From Gautieria morchelliformis (taxonomy: Eukaryota > Basidiomycota > Agaricomycetes > Gomphales > Gomphaceae): DNA of 64,000 nt. The stretch spans positions 1 through 64,000 of the forward strand of contig WHVA01000151.1 in the NCBI GenBank assembly GCA_015179125.1. The letters are read 5' to 3'. Shown in pieces: positions 57,427 to 64,000 of the stretch. The position numbers and the translations under genes were made by a program. The stretch's first letter is position 1, and each line of letters opens with the position of its first letter. The notes below the pieces were generated by a model that saw nothing but the letters and a program-made list of their open reading frames with translations, was not told where the DNA came from and searched no databases.

Positions 57427-58138
57427 ATGTACGTCTTCACACTCCATCCGCAGCCCCCTGGGTCTGACGATGACACAGGTCGGAACCTTACGATCCGTAC
57501 CTCCCCCGCGGTGGTTCGTCTTCCAACCCGTCCGGTGAGCCCGCGCGTGGACAAGGGAATGCAAAGACTGCAGCCATCCAGGCGCAGTTCGACGACATGG
57601 TTGCCATTCTGAGAGAGAACATCATCAAGGTTGCAGAGAGGGGTGAGAGGCTGGACTCGTTGGGCGAAACAGGCGGGTTTGCTTCGGTCCGAGAGGTGCG
57701 TGTCGCGTGTTGCTCGCCGTCTTCATTCATGCGACTCATGCCCAATCGAGGGGCTGGGCTCGTTGCAGGACAAAACAGGCCGGTCTGCTTCACTCTGCTG
57801 TGTCTGATGGTTGCTGATATATGACGTAGATAAACTGGCGGTTTCCGTGCAAGAGTTCCGGAGAGGTGCGAACAAGGTCCGAAAGGTGCGTGTCGCGTGT
57901 TGCTCGACGTCTTCATTCATGCGACTCATGCGCAATCTTAGAGCATGTGGTGAGTAGATTCAGCACACCGCACTACCTTGACTACCGACATGAAGGTGGA
58001 AAGATATGAAGGTACTTGACCTGTCTCTGTCACTCATCACTTACTACTAACTGTATGTCCGAGACGATCATCATTGGCGTCGGCATTGCCATCCTGCCGG
58101 TCATCATTATTGTGCCCATCGTCAGATCCACCAAGTGA
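57427..58138 (+). CDS. SNC1: Synaptobrevin/Snc-type v-SNARE, start codon split by an intron
   Basis: A vesicle R-SNARE that drives fusion of secretory vesicles with the plasma membrane. Six exons fit: 57427-57428 (AT), 57479-57672, 57830-57885, 57942-57949, 57996-58011 and 58064-58138, giving 117 codons (116 residues), the usual Snc length. The protein reads [54 protein letters not shown] (zero-layer Arg in RGER), [27 protein letters not shown] and the membrane anchor [24 protein letters not shown]. The join of 8- and 16-base exons exactly restores the conserved KSMWWKDMK block. Intron 2 (57673-57829) begins with GC and contains a diverged partial copy of the next exon-intron block. I infer the gene is functional, but the tandem duplication makes the exact intron 2 borders less sure. 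Confidence 0.82.
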
Positions 58139-58601
58139 AGGCCCGGACTCTCGTGCTTTTTTATTACTCATCTAACGTTGTACACTGTCTACTCCCCTCT
58201 GTTTGCTGTACATGATACTTATATATGATGGATGGTGTTGATGTTGTGCATCTGTATGCCGCACGGCAGGCACATGATCCATGCGTATTCCAAGACAGGC
58301 CAATTTCTGCACTACAATCAGGCATGACAAGGGGTAATTCTGAGGTGCAGATCATTGCGAGCGTATAAGCTTCAAGCTTCAGGAGCCGTGCCTTGGCTCA
58401 CCGGGTACGTACAATCAGGAATTGATGGTCATCGAGTCGTCGCGTAAGAACTATGCAATCTATGCTGCCGTTTTCGGACAGACAAGCACGGAATTCGATT
58501 TTGGGAATGGCAAGTAAAAAAAAAAGATTGTATCAACGTCAGGCACGCCCTCAGTGGGATTTCGCTCGGCATTAGGTCGATTTCATACCATTTGGGACGA
58601 G
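58139..58601. other. Short interval, no gene seen
   Basis: Downstream flank of the synaptobrevin gene; it contains a short A-tract near 58515 and no recognisable coding sequence. Confidence 0.5.
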
Positions 58602-59113
58602 TGGATTCTCACTGGGGGATCACGTTCTCAGGCTGATCCCCGACCAGATTCGTTTCCAATGGTTCAATTATATTCTCTAATAAAATGAATTTACAATCAA
58701 TTAAATGTAAAATGCTGAGACAAAACATAACAAAACACAAAATGAAACAAAGCAACGTAACACAAACAAAACAAAAGAGCGAAGGGCTCATAATGCATAA
58801 AGCATAAAGGCCTCCCCGGAGCTACAGCGTAAGAGGTCAGTGGTGTACGAAATGACTGAGAGGAACTTACCCGGATACCCGCGCCGATCGCCGCCGTACC
58901 CATCCCACTCCGAAGGCTCATAGAGGCACAGGGGATATCGAGCGGGAGCTTGGTGCACACTACAGCGTAAAGGGTCAGTAGTGAACGGCAAGACCGAGAG
59001 GAACTTACGCGTATGCCAACGCCGATCACACGCGTGCCCATCCCCAGGTCGTCCGGTGGTCCCACGTCGATCACGCGCGTACCCATTCGCAGGTCGTCCG
59101 GGGGTCCTACGCC

Positions 59114-59152
59114 GCCACTGTGGCTTGGGGGACACCCCCAAGCCACAGTGGC
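59114..59152. repeat. Perfect 18-bp palindrome with 3-base loop
   Basis: GCCACTGTGGCTTGGGGG (59114-59131), loop ACA, then its exact reverse complement (59135-59152). It could extrude as a cruciform or end a transcript as a strong hairpin. Confidence 0.95.
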
Positions 59153-59206
59153 CGCCCGGGATGGCAACCAATCAAAAACGTAGAAGCTTACCGCAATAAT
59201 TGCCAA

Positions 59207-59236
59207 TGTGGTGGTGGTGGTGGTGGTGGTGGTGGG
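59207..59236 (+). repeat. (GGT)n microsatellite
   Basis: About nine GTG/GGT units in a row (CCA repeats on the minus strand, threonine or proline-like if translated). Confidence 0.9.
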
Positions 59237-59663
59237 TGTGACACAACCGGTGACCACATCGACCGCTATAGGAGTAAATGAGTAATGACTACAGGGTAAA
59301 TCAAAATGTGGACTCACCTGATATCGAAACTCTGTCCTCATCTGCCCTCATCCGAGCGTTCGAAGGGGGAGGGGGTACGGCTCCGGTAAAACGGGGTCCA
59401 GGCGTGGTGAAAGAGCGCCTGGACGGTGATGTCGCCCGTTTCACCGGTCGGCCAGGGCGATCGGGCGAGGGGAGGGGGAGAGAGGCCATCCCGTCTTCCG
59501 CGAACGCGCGCGAGGTGGGGGCGGTTGATCAGGTCTAGAAGAGGAAGGCGAAGTGTCATAAACAACCGGCTGTGAACACACTTCTGGAGTCGTGGTTGGC
59601 TGCACGGGAGGTTGGGAGAGGGGCGTCTGCAATCGCGACTGCCAATAGTGATGGTGGTCTTTG

Positions 59664-59772
59664 TTGGGAGGCCTCTGGCGAGGATCCAGCCGCATGGAGA
59701 TTGTCGGGAGGACGTTCGCGAGGGTCCACCCGGTGGCTGGATCCTCACGGCCTCCCCACAATCTCCAGGTTG
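59664..59772. repeat. Interlaced inverted repeats
   Basis: GGGAGGCC...GAGGATCCAGCC on the left is matched in reverse complement by GGCTGGATCCTC...GGCCTC on the right. Within the same stretch GGAGATTGT pairs with ACAATCTCC. One large imperfect foldback of about 100 bp. Confidence 0.75.
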
Positions 59773-59852
59773 GCACCTGAAGAGGTCTTCTCAAGGCCAT
59801 TTCCCTCGCAAGCTGCTTGTGTATGGCCCTCTTGACCGCATCGCCAGCACAA

Positions 59853-59928
59853 TATGCTTGTCTTCTCAGTGTTAGAGCTGCCAGTGGCGGCCACTGGCGG
59901 CTCTAACACCGAGAAGTCAAGCATTGTC
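59853..59928. repeat. Loop-less palindrome with arms of about 37 bp
   Basis: The left arm runs ATGCTTGTCTTCTC, then AGTGTTAGAGCTGCCAGTGGC; the right arm is its reverse complement with about three mismatches (GCCACTGGCGGCTCTAAC, ACCGAGAAGTCAAGCAT). There is no spacer between the arms. Confidence 0.9.
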
Positions 59929-60957
59929 TGCCTTCTCCACGGCGCGGTGCGCTCCCGGTAGCCTTCCGCTGCCCTTCCTCAACCTTGCGCCGCTTGAACC
60001 GCTGGAACATCTTGTACTCTTCGAGTAGGCTCCGGCGATTCTGTGTCTGATGAGGGCAAAGTCTCTGTCCCCGAACCAGGCTCAGCGCGATCGCTCGCAG
60101 GGTCCTCAGATGCGATGCCCAGGTTGGTCTCGACAGCACTGAGGGACTCTTCCGGGTCCGCAAAGTCCGTCCCATCGTGCTCAAACTCGACTTCCTACGG
60201 AAGTAAACTGGGAGTTCCCTCGAGCGGAAAACTCTGCGTCGGAAGGCACCAGACGCAGGACAATCTGCAAGGACCTCCGTCAATACGCACGTAAACAATG
60301 GAATGCCAACACACCTTGACCTGATCAACGAATGGTTTCCGCCATAAAGCCAAAACCTCGTGCGAAATTTTGGGGGAGTCGAGCCAATGCGATGGTGGGG
60401 GAGGTGCAGCGGCTGCGAGGACTTTGATTGCCTGTACGCCGCCCGCGCGTTGTCCGGTGGACACTAACCGCAAGTGGTCTCCCACGAGAGAGATGCCACG
60501 CGGTCTCATTGTACTAAGAAGTTCTTCACTCCTTACGTACTTCTCAGGTGTGCCTAATCCCCACAGGAGGAAAGACATGAACTTGACACGCGGGCGTGCG
60601 TCTCGTGAGGCCATGGTGACGGCGATGTCCATCTGAGCGTGAATCCGGCCTAGACAGTGGAAGTCCGCGGTCTGAGCCTTGAGGAGGGTGAGAACAAAAT
60701 CTTTGGAGGTAGACTCGTGGACCGTTACCTGGAATGCTAGCAATAGGATGTTGCCGAGCTTGACACATAGGACTTGAGTCCGATGAAGTTGTCGCCCTGA
60801 ATTTGAGGACGAATGAAGAACGATGCGGCCGTGAAGCGCTTAATGAAGTGTAAAGGAGCCAGGATCCAGAGATTCCTGGGAAAGAACAGGGACAGGGACG
60901 TATTGCCCGTCGGATGCAAGCCACGCCAAAAGGTCGCGATACTGTTCCACAACGAAG

Positions 60958-61135
60958 TCTGTTTCGGAGCTTGCGTCTCGGTGCACAAAGGCCGTTGCGA
61001 TCAGCGCGGTGCTACCCCATGCGACGGCCTTTGTGCACCGAGACGCAAGCTCCGACACAGAGTTCTGCGATCAGCGCGGTGCTCCCCCATGCGACGGCCT
61101 TTGTGCACCGAGATGCAAGCTCCGAAACAGAGTGA
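60958..61135. repeat. 70-bp tandem units plus an inverted copy in the unidentified gene
   Basis: TGCGATCAGCGCGGTGCT begins at 60996 and again at 61066 (unit 70 bp), each followed by GCGACGGCCTTTGTGCACCG. The stretch 60958-60994 (TCTGTTTCGGAGCTTGCG and onward) is a reverse complement of about 61024-61060. A further diverged relative lies at 61445-61490. Confidence 0.9.
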
Positions 61136-61158
61136 CTTCTGCCGCCGCCGTACACTGC

Positions 61159-61432
61159 ACATGGTCAGTGCGTACTCAAACTCGTTCCTACATGCCTACT
61201 CACCTTCGACCTGTGCAAACACGCCCTGACTGCTCCACATCTCCACAGACTTCGTCATCCATCCGGTCCACCCGACATACACAGGGTACGAATGTACATG
61301 GTCAGTGCGTACTCAAACTCGTTCCTACATGCCTACTCACCTTCGACCTGTGCAAACACGCCCTGACTGCTCCACATCTCCACAGACTTCGTCATCCATC
61401 CGGTCCACCCGACATACACAGGGTACGAATGT
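61159..61432. repeat. 137-bp perfect-looking tandem duplication
   Basis: ACATGGTCAGTGCGTACTCA starts at 61159 and 61296. The two units appear identical through ACACAGGGTACGAATGT. The duplication must be very recent. Confidence 0.93.
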
Positions 61433-61957
61433 CCCTGTGAGTCTTGGTGCACAAACGCCGTCGCAGCGGAGGGCACCGCGCTGATCGCACTTTCGCCGCC
61501 GCCGTCGACTGCACATCGTCAGTGCGTGCTCACTCTCGACTTCTGATATGCCTACTCACGTTCGACACCCTGGCAGGGTTTTCCGGGTTGAAGAATGAGG
61601 TGATCGGGAGTAATCGGAGCAATTCTAGCAGTGCTAAAGCGTAGTCGCCATGAGATTCTCTGAGTTCCACTATCTAGTAGATGGTGGTTGGCACAGAGGA
61701 GTTGTGGCGGGCTCTCGACGGGCCAGCGCCCTTTATACGCAGATCGCTTAACAGGCGAATAGCGCTTAACGTGCACGGGCCAGCCCAATCCGCAGATAGG
61801 CCAGACACATTTGGTAAAAAACACACGCTCGCGGCACTCCGTCGGCCGCGCGTCTCCGAAAGTCAAAGAATATACTGCAGCCATATGGACAAGAAATTTT
61901 TCTATTGCGCTATTTACAGATGTGGAGATGGTCTAAGGTCTAAGACCGAGTCCATGT

Positions 61958-62301
61958 TCTGTAAGGACTGAACATGGATCGCATCCACGAGACTGCAACT
62001 ATGTAAACGCCAGATCGATCGATCATCGATCAGCACCCATGTGAGGCTTCTGATCTCGCGCGCAGTTCTGCAATAATCACAGGTGGTATGCAGAAAAGGG
62101 CAAATGTGAACAAGAGGACGTGCAAGAGTCTATGCGATCGTGAGACAAGCCATCGAAGCAGCGCGTGTCACTGGTGTGCATGTGAGGACATGCAAGTCAA
62201 GTCCCTAGCATGAGGGTATGTTTGCCGCTGGGTGGGCTACAAACCTTGTATCTGCACAGTTAGAAATGGCTTCTCATCCTGGATGCGACATGGCTCCGTC
62301 A
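61958..62301. repeat. About 340-bp near-identical direct repeat, right copy
   Basis: Counterpart of 52682-53019. Here it continues directly from the repeat unit (GAGTCCATG at 61949-61956) without the TIR element that separates them in the left copy. Confidence 0.9.
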
Positions 62302-62975
62302 TCAGAAAAATCTCGCAAATATCATAAAGGATTGCATTGATATTATAATATATGTCATCGGAATAAGTGCTGAAACGGCATACCTGACATTGTGACGATG
62401 GTATACCCAAAGGTTATGTCTTGCCATCGGGTACCATGGAGATTACCATGTGCCGGTGTTAAAACCATGGGCCCCCATGACCTGCAACAATGGTGGCTCG
62501 CCGTCACGATTATGACCTCTGGTATCTCAATGACCAGCGCATAACCAGTTACCTGAAATATAGATACCCTGATAACCAGTCCCCTAACATCTAGATACCC
62601 TGACAACCAGTCTCCTGACATCCAGATACCCTGATACTGGTGTCATTGCAAGCGGGGACCCACGAGGTACAATTATGGTGAGTTCCAGCAATAAATTCCG
62701 TCCATCACTATTGGGTGACCAGCGGCCTGACACTGAGATACATATGCGGAAAAATTGTATATAGCGAACTTCAAGGATATATAACATATAAAGTAGCCGC
62801 ATTTACACCATACTACAAGCAGTTGAGCCCATCCCTGCCTACTCGGATGCTTCCAATTGCGCGAGCATCTTCCCATGCACAGTGTCTCCCTTCGGCTCAT
62901 TATACTCATGTGCATTGGGAAAGATTTTTCTAATAAGGTGTCAGTTAATTACCAATGCACAACCGGTTGACTTAC
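62302..62975. other. Gene-free interval with a 31-bp tandem repeat
   Basis: No gene recognised. At about 62552-62640 three imperfect units of (C)CTGACATC(C/T)AGATACCCTGA(T/C)AACCAGT follow each other. Confidence 0.6.
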
Positions 62976-64000
62976 CCTTTCCACCATCTCAACAGGGCTT
63001 CGCGTCGCTGGACCATGCACTCATCACCTAAGAGGTCTGCGATGGAGCGATAAAAGCCGTGGTAGTCGAACCGTCCCAGATCGCCGCCGACATGGAAGGT
63101 GCCTTGTGAGGATAAGCCAAAATGTGTTATATTATGGATGGGAGATTAATCTCTATCCTATCACTCTTGCGCTGATACCGGCGCATCTATTACACGCGCA
63201 TGCGTTATCAGACGCGCGCGCATCTAGCCGGCCCCTTTAACCCTGAGCCGGATTGCGGGGCCACTCGAGGCACAGATCCGAGATGGAGCGCAGAAGGCGC
63301 TCCATCGTTCCTGAATGACATATTAGCTCCACAGTAATATAGAATGAGCTCCACAGATCAAGGCACAAGTACCTAATGACCAGATAGGTACATACTCCAG
63401 CACCGGTGCATACATCATGCACCGGCGGCATCTGTTCGCTCCACAAGCGTCATTCACATCTTTCATAGCATAGCTTCGTTCCAAGCTGGTTAAATAGCTA
63501 GGGAACATGTATAGAACCTTAGGCAGTAAGAAACTCCATTTGTGCTATTGTAGCTGGCTGTATTGAAGCCACAGTTCTCGTCGTATTGGCCCCAGACTCG
63601 CTTCAGCCCTTAATTGGTGCTTGAAGACATTTCTCCCTAGTTCCCTTGACCCCTCATCATATACGTACGCAGCTGCTTGCGCGCCGTGACTTACAACAAA
63701 ATGTACCTGTGGGGGCCCATGAGATTAAATCAGACCTCCCAGCAGAATACGCACCAAGGTCGTGATGTAGCTTATCGATGGGATTGAGATATCGGTCATG
63801 TTATTAACCTGTGCATTGCCCTTCTTGGTCGCACGGGCGGATGTTCCCCTGCCATCAATGGCACTGGGGCCGATCATGACAGCGCGATATGCCTGCATCT
63901 CATCAACTGAGCAATGGGAACATGAATAGAATAAGAAATTATAGATACACGCACCCGGATGAGTATCTCGCTGTGCAAGAAACCAGACAACAAATTATCA
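62976..64000 (-). pseudogene. DUF6698-type hypothetical gene, partial, interrupted
   Basis: The minus-strand reading enters from the right window edge: LLSGFLHSEILIR, then after an intron-like gap MQAYRAVMIGPSAIDGRGTS, ARATKKGNAQVNNMTDISIP and SISYITTL. After about 650 bp of foreign-looking sequence (about 63120-63770) it resumes: FHVGGDLGRFDYHGFYRSIA, DLLGDECMVQRREALLRWWK. The order (F..S.LLVKAYKH..., GNA.IHGMT, then ERFYHSILDL and LL.WWN in homologues I remember) matches a hypothetical Agaricomycete family I know as DUF6698, whose function is unknown. The intervening part shares a block with 18630-18785, so it is probably repeat DNA inserted in the gene. The 5' end is outside the window. 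Confidence 0.55.
63380..63545 (+). repeat. Dispersed repeat shared with 18630-18785
   Basis: GCACCGGTGCATACATCATG-CACCGGCGGCA and TTAGGCAGTAAGAAACTCCA match the block at 18650-18780. It lies inside the sequence that splits the DUF6698-type gene, which suggests a mobile origin. Confidence 0.5.

Larger units (their letters stand above)
59930..61640 (-). pseudogene. Repeated unidentified gene, right copy
   Basis: Minus-strand pieces in order. N-terminal YALALLELLRLLPITSFFNP lies at about 61620. Short repeated exon-like units (AVAWGSTALIATAFVHRDAS) lie at about 61130-60990. Then VVEQYRDLLAWLASDGQYVP, VPVLSQESLDPGSFTLH and FTAASFFIRPQIQGDNFIGL, and a long block at 60743-60320: LAFQVTVHESTSKDFVLTLL, ADFHCLGRIHAQMDIAVTMA, ARPRVKFMSFLLWGLGTPEK and MRPRGISLVGDHLRLVSTGQ. 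The C-terminal tail (GIASEDPASDRAEPGSGTET, then FKRRKVEEGQRKATG) ends near 59930. Intron-like gaps join some pieces and a frame shift near 60830 breaks another. I do not recognise a domain. The same layout exists in decayed form at 47.3-49.2 kb, so it is a multi-copy gene family of unknown role. Confidence 0.5.
58602..62301. repeat. Direct repeat unit, right copy (uninterrupted)
   Basis: About 3.7 kb, the complete-looking counterpart of 47230-53019. It starts near GGATTCTC...TTCTCAGGCTGAT, ends with ATGGCTCCGTCA, and contains the minus-strand unidentified gene, a palindrome cluster and small tandem and inverted duplications. No terminal inverted repeats, LTRs or target duplication were found at its ends. 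Confidence 0.7.

Noticed and set aside
58055-58138. A 27-residue hydrophobic open frame that looked like a membrane micropeptide
   Set aside because: It is the last exon of the synaptobrevin gene: the residues match the v-SNARE membrane anchor, and the exon joins in frame with KSMWWKDMK upstream.
61159-61432. Tandem repeats considered as a CRISPR-like array
   Set aside because: Units are 137 bp and adjacent, with no spacers; the organism is eukaryotic and no cas-like gene exists.
1-64000. tRNA, rRNA and other structural RNA genes
   Set aside because: No cloverleaf with box A/box B motifs and no rRNA-like segment was noticed on either strand by eye; a covariance-model scan was not possible.

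Overview
The window reads as nuclear DNA of a mushroom-forming basidiomycete (Agaricomycetes). The intact genes are cut by many introns of about 48-65 bp with GT-AG (sometimes GC-AG) ends. The accessory DNA carries families I associate with Agaricomycetes: a Plavaka-type transposase, a chromodomain Ty3/gypsy element, a C2-NACHT-WD receptor relic, and hypothetical families I know as DUF6532 and DUF6698. All family assignments come from reading translated sequence; no database search was run.

Layout. 0-19 kb is almost entirely mobile-element and pseudogene DNA: a PIF/Harbinger transposase relic, a cytochrome P450 relic, a 7.2-kb Ty3/gypsy element with near-identical LTRs and a GTATA target duplication, a degraded Plavaka transposase and a broken DUF6532-type gene. 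The gypsy element was itself hit by a hAT-like MITE and by a solo-LTR-like insertion. 20-41.7 kb is the gene-rich core: IMP4 (rRNA processing), a PAC3-like proteasome chaperone, a decayed NACHT-WD receptor, a small cupin, ribosomal protein eL24, the mRNA-export factor GLE1, a 69-residue helix-turn-helix protein, a 357-residue RING protein, a secreted copper radical oxidase and a second small RING protein. 42.4-46.9 kb is a broken Ty1/copia element.

47.2-62.3 kb is a mosaic. A roughly 3.7-kb unit carrying an unidentified minus-strand gene occurs twice in direct orientation (about 47.2-53.0 kb and 58.6-62.3 kb). The left copy was split by a 1.59-kb solo-LTR-like insertion and by a 1.52-kb element with 15-bp inverted ends. 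Between the copies lie decayed pieces of HYM1/Mo25 and of POL2 (DNA polymerase epsilon), followed by an intact-looking synaptobrevin gene. The right edge holds part of a DUF6698-type gene that runs off the window.

The intact genes are mostly housekeeping functions (ribosome assembly and translation, proteasome assembly, mRNA export, vesicle fusion) plus one secreted oxidase. They form no obvious single pathway. The most unusual gene-level signals are introns placed at or inside the start codon in three unrelated genes (IMP4, eL24, synaptobrevin), a partially duplicated exon-intron block in the synaptobrevin gene, and the twice-present, palindrome-rich 3.7-kb unit. For the main intact genes I checked that the proposed exons sum to a whole number of codons.
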